From Phoma sp. XZ068 (Eukaryota > Ascomycota > Dothideomycetes > Pleosporales > Didymellaceae): a DNA stretch of 64,000 bases. Below are positions 13,801-25,560 of this stretch, in pieces (position 1 is the stretch's first letter; every line of letters begins with the position of its first letter). The DNA is taken from assembly GCA_004835665.1 (NCBI GenBank), contig RBKR01000014.1, positions 930,001 to 994,000 on the forward strand, written 5' to 3'. Under the pieces are notes generated by a model. That model did not search any database. It was not told the DNA's origin and worked only from the letters and a program-made list of their open reading frames with translations. Both the position numbers and the translations under genes were made by a program.

Positions 13801-14454
13801 CTAGATAGATTTTTACTATAAGATAGATAAGAAAATAGAATAGAAGGTAGAAAAGATATTATAATACTAATAAATAATAGGTAGAGAGAAATACCTAGTA
13901 AAATAGTTAGAATACCTAGACTCTAAGAATATATAGAAGCTAGTTATAAACTTTATAAACTATTATAAGTTACTTTACTTATTCTAGAACTTATAAATAG
14001 GTTGTTAACCTAGAACTAGAAGTTAGCTATAATAGTATCTTCTTTAGTATACTTACTTTCTAATATATTTACTAAATATATAGCCTTCTATTTTACCTAT
14101 TTATTAACCTATATAAGTAATTTCTTATTTTATAGTAATTAAGTAAGTAAGAAGTATTACTCTATTATTATTTATCTTTACCTAAAGTTTATCTCTAGTT
14201 TAATTTAATAACTTCTATAAGAGGTTTAGTTTATATAAGAATATTCTACCTAGATATATATAGTATACTTATAGTTATCTAAAAGAATAAAATATAAAAA
14301 GAAATATTAATTATAAGGGACTAATACTATATTACTTTAATAGTAGATCTTAGTATATAGATAGAAGCGCTTATTAGTAGAAGATAAAATAGATATAGCT
14401 AGCTATTATAAATAGAACCTTATAAGGATTTAGGGCAAATCTAGAAAAAGGAAG
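10897..14454 (+). mobile_element. Ty3/Gypsy element A2, 3' part (RT, RNase H, integrase), RIP-degraded
   Basis: Plus-strand copy of family A. It begins abruptly inside pol, next to the LTR of B. RT runs from about 11,200; its active site at 11,786-11,809 reads YLDN, one Asp changed by a G-to-A transition. RNase H follows near 12,200-12,500. The integrase zinc region and catalytic core are visible at about 12,840-13,300 (LPTSKDL and SNRDKL). Stops stand at former Gln/Trp positions throughout. The first 808 bp are an inverted copy of window bases 1-808. On the minus strand a Lys/Leu-rich frame near 14,040-14,210 may match the antisense frame of element B. Confidence 0.85.
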
Positions 14455-15041
14455 GATAGTATTATAATCTAATAAAAATAGATACTTAAGTAACCTAGCT
14501 AATAGAAATAGCTAGCTACTTAATCTAGCCTAACTAATTAGACCTACTAGTATAGAGGTATCTCTAATAATTTAACTAGTAGATAAAGTAGTAGTACTTA
14601 CTTCTTAGTAAGTAAGTAACTAAAGAAAAGCCTATAGCCTAATTTACTTATTCTATAAAATAGGTACTATAGAGTATATTAACTAAGAGCTATATAGCTC
14701 TTAATTTACTTAAATAGTACTACCCTCTTAAATACTATATTTAAGGAAAGAGTACTATAGCTATAGATAAATACCTCTAGACACTATCCTTAGGATAGTG
14801 TATTTAACTTAATAATCTACTATATATTATATTCCTATTAACCTCTAATAATAGCTAGCTATTATTCTATACTCTTAAGTAACTTATTTATATATTAGGG
14901 TTTGCCCTAGTATACCCCTTAATAATAGTAAGCTATTATTCTATACCTTCTAGTAACCTATTCTACCTTTACCTATACTTATCTCTAAAAACTAATAGAA
15001 TAATATACTATAAGCTTTACTTAGGTATAACTTTAATAACT
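14455..15041 (+). repeat. 3' LTR of Gypsy element A2
   Basis: Inverted copy of about 2,098-2,700 (coordinates sum to roughly 17,140). Element C starts immediately after it. Edges are accurate to perhaps 20 bp. Confidence 0.65.
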
Positions 15042-18037
15042 ATCTTCTATTTCTTACCTTTCTTTATATATATAAAGTTGTATACTCCTTATAGGTCTAG
15101 TATAGTAAAGTATTATACTCTAGCTAAGTAGTCTTATAACTTAGATATATTTAGTAAAGAGTACTTATTCTTTATAGTAATATTATTAAAGGGTACCTAT
15201 TCTTTATAGTAATATTATTAAGTTTTTAATAGTTAATATATAGTTAGTTACTACTATCTTTCTTTAGTATAAAAAGCATAGAATATTCTATAGATAATTC
15301 TAATTATTTAATAAATCTCTTCTTAAGGTTCTTATTAATATACTTATAAAGTACTTAGAGTTTCTTTTCTAATAGTTTATATATTAGCCTAAAAGTAAGT
15401 GTCTTTTCTTTCTAGAGCTTAATTTTATAATTCTATAGTTTATACTATAGTAATACCTTTATAGTCTTCTTATTATAGAAAAGTTCTTTATAACTCTTAT
15501 ATTTATCTAGAATATTAGAAGGTATACTATTCTTCTCTTTAACTCTTACTTTATAACCTATAGAGTGTTTAGTATCTATAGAGTTAACTACTCTATCTTA
15601 GTATATCTTATTTAAAGAGATATTACTAATTTTTTTCTTATCTACTAGTTATATTATAAACTATATAGGTCTTAATATAGTTATACTATATTTATATCTA
15701 AATAAAAGCTTAGATATCTTCTAATTAATTCTTAGGTTATACTTTTATAACTAGAGGATTTCTAATATAATATTATAGATAGCTATTCTAAAGATATTAA
15801 AAGTAAATACCTTCTTATAGTTTTCTAACTTTAATAGTATATTAGTCTTATAAGTAACTATAAAGTTATCTAGTATTAACTACCTATTAGTAACTCTAAG
15901 AATATAAGTAATCTCTTTCTTATATAACTAGAGTTTAGCTTATTTTACTATAGCTTCTAAGATATAGCTACTTTTTACTCTTAAGTTTAATATTACTATA
16001 AATCTTTATCTATTAATAAAGATTAGTAGTTTAGTAAGTAAGTCTACTCTAATAGTATTAATAGTCTTATACTAGGAGCTAGTTAGTATAGGCCTAAAAA
16101 ATACTACTCTAGTCTAAATCTATAGACTTTCTTCTTACTAGTATAGTATATATATTTCTTATTTATATATAGCTACTACTAATATTCTTTATAGGCTTTA
16201 TTAATAACTATTTATATATCTAGAATATCTTTAGGGTATATATACTCTAGAAAGTATAATTATATATACTTATTAAATAAGTAATCTAAGTTTTATACTT
16301 ATATATACTAATACTATTTATTTTTATATTATTATATATTAATAGAGAATATTTAGTATCTAATTTTCTTATTATAATATTCTTTATACCTATTATATAG
16401 GTATTACTTTTATAAAGTTTTATAATAAAATAAGTTATATTTATTAATTTTATATAATATAGTAGTTTATATTTATAGGGTAATTACTAGTTAAGTAAAG
16501 TCTAGTTTATCCTTTTATAGAAGGTTATAATTCTAGTATTTAAGCTTAGCTACTATTATATAGTTTTATTCTACTTATTCTTAGAATATTTCTTTAGCCT
16601 AATTTTTATTCTATAGTATACTATTTATTAGTTCCTAGTTAAACTAGTTTAAGGTATTAGAGTTATATAAAAAGTAGGCTTATATATACTTAGCTTTTAT
16701 TTTCTATATAGCTTATAAGAATATAGAGTACTCCTTATTATTATATTATAGGTATTTCTTAAGAAGTTCTAGAGTAAGCTGTCTATAGATAGTATTATAT
16801 AATTTATTATTACTTTACCTAATATTCTTATTATACTTTTGTATTATTAGCTTATTTTTAGAATCTAAGGTCTATATAGTATAAGATTTATAATATAGTA
16901 TCTTAGGTCTATTATAGACTTCTAGAATTCTAGGTATAGTTTTATATATATATTCTAGCTTAAGGTCTATTAGAAGTTATCTAATTTCTTTAGTAAGAAT
17001 TTCTTATTTACTAGTATTTATATCCTTATAATATAAGGTTTAGGTAATAGTATTAATCTATTAGAAGACTTTATTCTTTAAATAATAGTCCTTAGTAAAG
17101 TATTCTAGTTTACTATAATTATAATAGGTTCTATCCTTATTACTATTATTATTACTATATCTCTTCTTTTTATTCTATTATAGCTTTATATTTATAGGAC
17201 CCTTATTAATATTAAATAAGTTTATAGCCTTAGGTCTATAGTAACTACTATATATATTACTATAGATATAGTATTCTATATTAGGTTAGTAACTATCTCT
17301 ATAGTTTCTTTAATAAATATAGTTATTTATCTATTAATTATATAAAAGTATATAAGCTAGCTAGGTCTAGGCTTAAGTAGATAAGCCCTCTCTAAGTTCC
17401 TATTAAAGCTTAGAGAGTTAAATATTAATATTAATTATAGTATTAATAAGTTTATCTAATATATCTATAGTACTATTATACTATATAAGTTCTTTAATAT
17501 ATAGTTTAAGTCTTTAATAAAATATAGTAGTAAGTATAATATTATTCTAACTAGTATTAGTAGTAAGCTACTAAAACTTAGCTATATAATTAGTAGTAGC
17601 TATAGTTTATTATAAGCACTAGATATTTTATTATATAATTATTAGTTTATTAGATACTCTAAAGACTAGTTAGATATTATTCTTAAATTAATTAAAGTTT
17701 TTAATCTAGTTACTAATATTATAGAAGTTAGTAGTAGAGTAGTATTTTTTAATAAATAGTTTAACTTATTAGAAAGCTTAACCTCTTATATAACTAGAGA
17801 TAAGAGTAACCTTCTTATCTTTATTAATATAGTCTCCTTAAAATATAAAGAAAAGGTTCTACTATATAAGCTAATCTTCTAGCTTAGTATATTTACTATA
17901 GTAGAAGTTAGGCTTAGTAATATTTATAGAGTATATAGTAGTAGTAGCCTCTATATTAGTATTACTATTTATATTAGTAGAGTTACTAGAAGTAGTATAG
18001 GTTTTTAATATAGTACTTATCTTAAAAGTATTTAAAA
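15042..18037 (-). mobile_element. Ty3/Gypsy element C, 5' part (gag to RT), heavily RIP-degraded
   Basis: Minus-strand relic closely parallel to 7,450-10,410 of element B: the RT start lies near 15,300-15,100, and gag with a zinc-knuckle remnant near 17,100 (Cys codons to Tyr). The element is cut off inside RT at about 15,042 where the LTR of A2 ends, so RNase H and integrase are missing. A 20-25 bp internal duplication around 15,160-15,220 ('gtacttattctttatagtaat' type) interrupts the RT. It is more degraded than B. Confidence 0.75.
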
Positions 18038-18585
18038 TATTAAAGTTATAAACTTAAGTAAAGCTTAAGAATACTTCTAAAGTTAGTTCTCTTAGATAAG
18101 TACTAGTATAGAAGAGATTAGTATAGATACTTAGTAAAATACTATAGTAACTATAGGTAATAATAAGTAGTATAGAGTAGACTATCTATCTTAAAAGTTA
18201 GGTTATAGTAAAGAGTATAGATAGTTAATCTGTCTATCTTAATATATAGGTAGAGATTCTAATAATAAAGTATATTAATTAAGTTAAATATAAACTATAA
18301 GAGTTATATTCCTATATACTATATACTAGAAAATAGAGGTGCTTATAAATAAGTAACTAGAGTTAATCTAATAAAATATAAGAGAGTACTTATAGATAAG
18401 TATATTATACTATACTTATTAATAAGTATTCTAGTTATATATATTATACTTATTAATAAGTAGTTATATAATAAAACTATATAGTTATTCTTTCTTTACT
18501 TATAGTAGCTTTCTAAGAAGTTAGAGGTTCTAGTTAGTAAATACTTATTACTATACTACTTTCTTATCTAGAATTATAACACTAT
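18038..18585 (-). repeat. 5' LTR of Gypsy element C
   Basis: Related to the LTRs of element B: it shares the left end ('attaaagttataaact'), the 'ggataagtactagtatag' type segment and the right end ('ctagaattataacac'), but contains insertions and divergence. No second LTR is present in the window. Confidence 0.6.
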
Positions 18586-19290
18586 TTCTATTAGCTAGGT
18601 TATAGAGTTATATAGAATAATAGCTTACTATATAGAGTAGTATACTTAAATAACCTATAGTTCTAGCTAGTTTATTTAGCTATCTATTCCTATTAGCTAG
18701 GTTATTTAATTATTATACTTTATTATTATAAGTTTTAGTATTTCTATATATAGGCCTTATAGTAATTAGGTTAGTATATTTCTCTTTAATTAAAAACTAA
18801 AGTTTAGCCTTTAGTATTTTATATAAAGTCCTAACTATAGGTAATAGTATTTACTTTATACTAGATAGAATAGTATAAGGATAGCTATAGATAGATTATA
18901 AGAATAATACTTATCTTCTCTATAGATTATAGGCTATACTTATTTTATATAGCTCCCTTACTTAGGCGCTAGCCTCTAATAAGAATAATAGTATAATACT
19001 ATAATACTATACTAAGCTTTATAATATCTATTATATTTTAGCTCTCTAGAATAAACTATAGATTACTTTACTTACTTTACTTACTTTATAATTAATAGTA
19101 TTTTAGCTATAAAATCTATTTACTAAAGCTAGAAGTCTTCTTTACTAGACTAGAGATAAATTAATATAGAATAGAGTTCTATTTCTCTATTACTACTATA
19201 CTAAGCTACTACTCTTAGAAGAGGTTAATAAATTAAAATTATAAAGGTTATATAGTAATAAGTATAGTAATAGTAGGGTTAAAGGTGTAG
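18586..19290. repeat. Unclassified AT-rich RIP-affected DNA, partly LTR-like
   Basis: Composition is the same as the rest of the isochore. The segment around 18,680-18,760 resembles the outer end of the family A LTR (compare 2,630-2,720), so a solo LTR fragment is possible. No reading frame or other structure was recognised up to the isochore edge. Confidence 0.5.
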
Positions 19291-19560
19291 GAGTATTGAT
19301 TTATACCGAGCCTTCCGGCTGAGCAGCTTATTCTACTTCTGTACACGTGATATACACGTGACGCGCTAGGCCCGCGCAGGCGAAGCGCCCGCAACCCAAC
19401 GTGTAGTCGCACTACAGTTGGTATACTCCAACTGGTATACTCCTTACACCTATATAGAGCCCTATATGCTTGTTTACTGCCTAGCAATGAACAGTCTATA
19501 GCTAATATAGTAACCTTGTGGTTATATATACTTAAGTACCTCGTGTTGTGACCCTGCACC
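19291..19560. other. Isochore boundary with short palindromes
   Basis: Base composition switches within a few tens of bases from almost pure A/T to balanced. The junction holds two CACGTG hexamers (19,340-19,360), a GC-rich block, and a 14-bp direct repeat around 'ggtatactcc' at 19,416-19,443 that also forms an inverted repeat (AGTTGG/CCAACT arms). These may be remnants of a DNA-transposon end or a MITE; no family was recognised. Confidence 0.5.
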
Positions 19561-19918
19561 TAATGGCCCCAGCCATACGGCCTGAAGTACGGAAAGACTT
19601 GCCCGGATGCTCCGGGATCGAAAACTTGACAGTCGGTGAGAACAATGACCTTCTCACGGCCAGAGCTTGCTTCGGCGCAATCCCTAGCAACCTCATCCGC
19701 AAGATTCTACGCGTCTTTTGGTCCGGCCTGTCCGGCATCGCGAATCTCGCACACCGCAAAGCCGATGGCGCTAGCTGACATCACTGCCGCTACCCGCCGC
19801 AGGGCGCTCATGGCTAACCACGATGACGCGAAATATTACTTGCGTCTGCCCGCTTTCCCTCTGACATGCTCCTGTGGTCGTTCCTCCCTTCGCTGACCTT
19901 CTTACTCGACACACAAAC
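19561..19918 (+). promoter_or_regulatory. Upstream region of the Sec14-like gene
   Basis: About 360 bp of balanced composition between the isochore edge and the first ATG. I see no clear TATA or CCAAT element. The gene's whole promoter must lie within about 630 bp of RIP-affected, probably heterochromatic DNA. Confidence 0.35.
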
Positions 19919-21751
19919 ATGGCGGAACTCAGCAGAGTTGAATCGATGCAGTACCCTGCGGGGCATTTAGCTCATCTGACAGCAAACCAGCAAGCACAGT
20001 TGCAAGCATTCGAGGCGCTCGCACAAGAGCAGGGCTACTACACACCCGCCACAGACACGACTGAAGCCAGCCATGACGACGAGACGATGCTGTACGCTTG
20101 CTTTTCTGAACCTGACGCGCACAGGACGGGGCACTGACACTCTGCAGTCGATTCTTGCGCGCCCGTCGCTTTGTGCCGCAAGAGGCCTTCAAGCAGTTCA
20201 AGGACACCGAGGACTGGCGCAAAGATCAGAACATAGTTGATCTGTTCGAGACCATTGAGGTAGAAGAGTATGAGCAGACACGCCAACTGGTATCTTCTCT
20301 CCTCCCCATACATGCTCGGCGCTGTTTCTGACAGCGGCAACCAGTATCCCCAATGGCTCGGCCGACGCGACAAACGCGGCATCCCGCTGTACCTGTTCGA
20401 GGTTGCTCCACTGAACTCCAAAAACATCTCTGCGTACGAGAAGGCCCTTGCTAAGGCAACAACAACGTCGGCCAAGGTCGCAACGAAGAATCTCCGCCTG
20501 TTCGCCCTATACGAATCGCTCACTCGTTTTGTCACACCGCTGTGCTCCATGGTAACGCGTCCGCACCCCGAGACGCCCATCTCGCAGAGCAATAACATTG
20601 TAGATATCAGCAACGTTGGTCTGAAGCAGTTTTGGAACTTAAAGAGCCACATGCAGGATGCGTCTGTCCTGGCCACAGCCCACTACCCTGAGACCCTGGA
20701 TCGTATCTTCATTGTCGGCGCACCCGGCTTCTTCCCTACTGTCTGGGGCTGGGTGAAGCGCTGGTTCGACCCTATCACTGTTTCCAAGATCTTCATTTTG
20801 TCCCCAGCTAACGTTTATGCTACCCTTTCCGAGTACATCGATCACGAAAATATTCCTACGAAGTATGGTGGCGGACTGGACTTCGCGTGGACTCAGATGC
20901 CGAACCTGGAGCCGGAGATAGAGGCCGCAATCAAGTGGGAGAAGCCAAGCATGGAAAACGGCAGGAAGACACTGCCTATAGGTCCTGTGAAGTGGGAGAA
21001 AGGGCAAAATGGCGAGATGCAAGCCTGGGCGGTGGGTCGTCAAAAGGGTCAACCTCGCCGAGAATTAATCTTCACCATACCAGACCCTGTGGGGTACAAG
21101 TCGAAGCCAGTAGCTAATACTCCTGCGCACGAGCTCGGCGACCCGCTCACCACTGTAGGCACCGCTACTCACCCTCCGGATGTAGACGACTCGAATATCG
21201 ACCAGTCGCCCCCTTCAGACTCGCCCTCGCAGTCTGAGACAGGCGAAGCGCAAAATCTGGCCGCAGTCAGTACTGCGCCCTCATCTACCCCTGCACAGAC
21301 AGAGTTGCCTATTCGCGAAGGCACTTCGGAAGTGCGCTACGAGCAACAGAATCAGACCCATGCGTCAGGCCAGCTCGCAGAAGGCACACCGCATGCAGCT
21401 GTGAACGATCATGGGTATGGTGATAAGACAGTAACCATGGAGCCGAACACAGTCGGACAGGCTCCGAAAAAGATCCCACTTCCAGAGCGCGAACAGCCTC
21501 TTGCGCCAAGTTATCTTGAGCAGGCGCAGAATGCAGCTGTTCAGGCCTCTGGATACATCACCGCGACCGTGACATCTGTCACCGGTGCAGTGGCTGGTAC
21601 TGTGTCAGGCAATGCAGAGACGAAGACAGAGGTTGTAGAACCCGCACGACCCAAGAGCCCTGAGGAGCAGCAGCTAGATAAGAAGGTTGATACGAGCAAG
21701 GATCATGATGTAGAGGTCTACTTGCGCGCACAGAACGGAAGCAGGGTATAG
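19919..21751 (+). CDS. Sec14-like CRAL-TRIO lipid-transfer protein
   Basis: Three exons: 19,919-20,091, 20,148-20,289 and 20,345-21,751, giving 573 residues; introns of 56 and 55 bp keep the frame. The N-terminal helical CRAL-TRIO-N segment has the RFLRARRF signature at about residues 59-66. The lipid-binding domain spans roughly residues 100-290, with FIVGAPGFFPTVW near 223 and the terminal GGGLDF near 281. The remaining 280 residues are low-complexity and rich in Pro, Ser, Thr and Glu, probably disordered. Sec14 itself is about 300 residues, so the tail is an addition. Family members bind phosphatidylinositol/phosphatidylcholine and couple lipid metabolism to Golgi and phosphoinositide signalling. 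The start at 19,919 was chosen because it gives the family-like N-terminus (MAELSRV). The gene lies right beside the transposon isochore. Confidence 0.9.
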
Positions 21752-23450
21752 AAAGCCTGGCGCTACGTTATGTGTTTTCAATGAGTCGGTGTACGATACC
21801 TCGGTGGCACAGATAGCTCTCTCTGCACCTCACACCACACCCAAGCAGGTGTGGGTTTACGAATGAACGTTTACTTCAACGCTTCCATGGTGGACTTAAA
21901 ACGGTCAGAATGTATGTGCCCCTTGGTTCAGAGTCGAGGTATCGAGTAAAGTTGGCGGCCGACGCGGACTTGACAGACGAGGGAGGGGCAGGCTAGGTGG
22001 GCAGCACGACATGGGAAAAAAAGACGATCTCTGGCGATCCGTACCGCTGAGGTTGCCGGTGCTAGGGTTCGCGGATCATACAGCGTTGCACGTATACCTC
22101 GTGTTGCGTCACTCGAATAATGACCGTTGGAACGCAAGACTTTTACTTGCCTTGAAGATGAGATTTTATGCCCTGGGTGACTTGTGTGCTGGTTTAGCGT
22201 GGCGAGGGGACCTACCTCAATTGCGAACCACGCCGCATGGAGGCGGCTTGCTGCTACACCCTGCCACTTGTCGAACAGCGCGGGCCGCGACTTGCGCCCG
22301 CACAGATAACATCAGCGATACAGTGCAGGGCCTTGTATATGGACTCACAGCTTGATATACAGCTCACTTGTGAGTCTGGTCGCGCCTGTGCTGGTGAGGG
22401 TGTAACCCGCCGCGCAGTGATCGAGGAACCGGCTCAGTCCGTTACTTGCTCGGAGCAGTTGCATTCATATCAGGTTCATCTTAACGCGGCTTCATTTTTG
22501 CGATCCTTGCTACATGATGTATCAGAAATAGGTCGCCCCTCGAATCCGAGACAGCGCGTATCTTGCGTTCTCAAGCATGTTTTGCATCGATCTCAACGGC
22601 AATAGTGTCGACATTGCTATTAGCAGAGTCACATCATTATCATCATGACCACCTGGCCCAGAGTCCATATCCTCCATAGTTGCTCTTAGCATAGCACTCG
22701 TGATTTTATTCTATTAGTCTTCTGTATTATGGGTGCCAGCATTATGGGCGGCTCTCGATGTGTGTGGTCCGTCTTTCGCGAGATACCTGGCCTAGATCTG
22801 CCAGTGTCTCACCCATCTCGTACATATGCTTGTCGGTGGCTTCATGTGCGACTTGAGGGCAACAATCTTGTGTTACCCTCCACATATGTTCTACACTCGT
22901 GCAATTATCATACGCTCGTCCCAGCTACTGAGGATTAATTTTGGTACGATCAGTCTCCAAGGGACGATAGCTTGTATAGGGAGCGTTGGTCAGCATCTCC
23001 CCGGCTTGGACGAGGCCGACATAGATGCACTCACTGTCCTATGAGGCGTAGGTCTTGTTCAGACATTCGGAGATGTTCTCGGTCAAGGTGAGTCTCGTCC
23101 TTCATCCCTATGATACACATTGAATAGCGTGGAATAAGGGATTGAGGTCGACTTCGGAGCGTTGAACAGAAACTTGAGGAGGTGCGGGTGAGGTGGAAAG
23201 AAAGTAGGCACAGGCCTTGGGAAGATGCAAGCGAAGCAAGGACGTGACCGGTCAATCGATATTCGCCTTGATTAAATATATCCTACGAAGTTATACGATT
23301 ACACTCAGTGTGATCGATAAAGTCGGTCGTTACCACACATTACCCTCGTTCAATCCATACAATCATACTATACTTCCGCCTCGTCACAGATGGTATAGGC
23401 GATGGAAGCGCACTGCTTCTACAGCATCGTCTTGCAAACCAGGTGGCAGC
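21752..23450. other. Intergenic region without recognisable gene
   Basis: About 1.7 kb between the Sec14-like gene and the convergent 3' end of the sugar porter. Only short frames in several phases are present; none resembles a family or has a convincing intron pattern. The composition is ordinary. Confidence 0.5.
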
Positions 23451-25363
23451 TTAGACGGTAGTGACCTCAGTCTTGGGGGCAACATTCTCGGTGCCGATTG
23501 GGATCTCGAGGTGCTTCTCGCCAAGGTGCATCTCAGCAGCGAAGGTGCTGTGAGGCTTCCACTTGCGAGAGGTGCGGGGAGTGGACTCCTCAAGCATCTT
23601 ATCGACCTGCTCAAGGGTAAGGCCCTTAGTCTCAGGGACGAGGAAGTAGGCGAAAAAGAAGGAGATGCAGCAGAGTCCACCCCACATGAAGAAGACGTTG
23701 GATCCCAGACGAGCAGAGTCAGCACGGTCGGCGACCAGGTAGGGGGTAATGACACCAATGATACAGTTCCAAAACCTACAGTAAATTAATAATGCGCCCT
23801 TGATTCTGCAAACAGAGGGATGATACGTACCAGTTGGAGGCGGTGGACAGACCAACACCGCGAGAACGGATGGTGAGCGGGAAGATCTCACCAATGACGA
23901 TCCAGGCAGCGGGACCCCAAGTAGTGGCAAAAACGGAGATATTCAAGCAGATGAAGGCGATCATGGCGCGGGTAGCATTGGGATTGGCAGGGTGATCGGC
24001 GGTGTTCTTGCCAGCGGTGGCTCCAATGGCACCAACGATGAACTGCATGATGACCATACCAGCAGCACCGAAGATGAGGATCCGACGGCGACCAATCTTC
24101 TCAACCATGACGAATGAAGCAGGTGTGGACAGCACGTTGACGAGGGTGGTGACAAGGGAGATGAGGAAGGGGTTGCTGATGGATCCGAGCTGCTGGAAAA
24201 ACACCGGGCCCTGCGAGACGTTAGTATGTTAACACGCAGATCGGAATGGAGAGACCTACAAAGTAGAAGATAAAGTTCTAAACAAGAAATTAGCGTAATT
24301 CTGAGTTTAGCATGGCGTTAGGGTGGTGGACTTACGATACCGGTAAGCTGTTGCATCATCTGCATGCATATACCGAGAATAGTACGGCGCTTGTTGGAGG
24401 CAGGGTTGGTAATCTTGCCCTCAAAGCAAGACATCCAGGAACCAAGATAGCTGGTCTGGGGAACGACGGACATCTCGTACTCGTGGTTGGCAATGATTTC
24501 AGCAAGTTCGTCCTGGATATACTCGGAGTCGAGGGGCTGGCCACGAACGCGACCAAGGGCACTGGCAGCCTTGTCGAGCTTACCCTTCTTGACCCAGTAA
24601 CGAGGAGACTCGGGTAGGAGAGCAAGGCCAACAGCCAAGATAATGGCCCAGAGAAACTGTACGGCAATGGGGATACGGTAGGAGCCGGTATCGCGGCGGT
24701 TCTGGGTGGCGTAGACAACGCAGTTGGCAAGCAGGATACCGATGGTAATGCAGAATTGGTAACCTGCAACAACAGCGCCACGGACCTTGCGAGGAGCGAT
24801 CTCAGACATGTACCTGTGATAGTCAATGTCTGTGTTAAGACATGTTATTCGTAGGTGACATACAGAATGACGATGGCGGAGATGAAACCAACACCAAAAC
24901 CTGCGATGAGACGGCCAGCAACCATGACGTTGAGACCAGTGGAGGCAGTCTCGAGGATACCACCGACGCAAAAAATAGCGCAACCTACGATGATAGTCAT
25001 GCGACGACCGATGAAGTCAGCAAGATCACCAGCGATGATAGCACCGAAGAAGGTACCAGCGGACAGGATGGAGGTGGTCAGAGATTGCTGCCATGATGAG
25101 ACACTGAATTTTTCATTGCGGTACACCTTGATCTCGGCGGCAGAAGCGCCGGGGAGCGCAATATCGGGGTACTCGTAGCCAGTGTACTGCTTGATGAAGA
25201 AGTCCATGTTGAGGACACCACCCATCCAACCGGTGTCATATCCAAAAAATATACCACCAAAAGCTGCAAAAGCAACAATCAGGTAGGCACGGACAGTGAC
25301 GGGAGCCTCGACACGATTGACATCGGAGGTACCGGTGACGGGGATAGCTCCACCGCCAGGCAT
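23451..25363 (-). CDS. MFS sugar porter (hexose/glucose transporter type)
   Basis: Five exons on the minus strand: 25,363-24,864; 24,813-24,336; 24,277-24,260; 24,210-23,831; 23,775-23,451, giving 566 residues. All introns are 49-58 bp. Twelve membrane helices are expected. Sugar-porter signatures are present: GRR in loop 2-3, PESPRYW before the central loop, QQLTGINF in helix 7, GEIFPLTIRSRG, and PETKGLTLEQVD after helix 12. The N-terminus (MPGGGAIPVTG) and FGYDTGWMGGV resemble high-affinity glucose transporters of ascomycetes, but substrate cannot be fixed by eye. The third exon is only 18 nt (six residues, NFIFYF) and completes the helix-7 substrate motif. It acts at the plasma membrane as a sugar:H+ symporter or facilitator. 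Confidence 0.92.
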
Positions 25364-25560
25364 TTTGGCTATTGTAGTATTATTTCTCGAGTGGGACAGT
25401 GGTGTAACAAGATATGTGAGGCTCTTCTGCCAGGAAGAGGAGTCCCGCGCAGCGAAGGTGATGGAAAGCTGGAGATGTCTCTGGAACTGTGCGGGTCCCC
25501 AGCTTTTAATATCGATCCCCAGGAGTGGTAATACAGCAAGCACGGTGCACGCGTGTGGCT
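25364..25560 (-). promoter_or_regulatory. Promoter of sugar porter with two CreA/Mig1-like sites
   Basis: Two CCCCAG words (25,497-25,502 and 25,517-25,522) read CTGGGG on the other strand and fit the SYGGRG consensus of the carbon-catabolite repressor CreA. They lie about 135 and 155 bp upstream of the start codon. Glucose repression of a sugar transporter would fit, but a six-base consensus occurs often by chance. Confidence 0.35.

Noticed and set aside
1..19290. Mitochondrial DNA, centromere or telomere as the origin of the AT-rich block
   Set aside because: Recognisable Copia and Gypsy pol domains with stops at Gln/Trp codons explain the composition; no mitochondrial genes and no telomeric hexamers are present.
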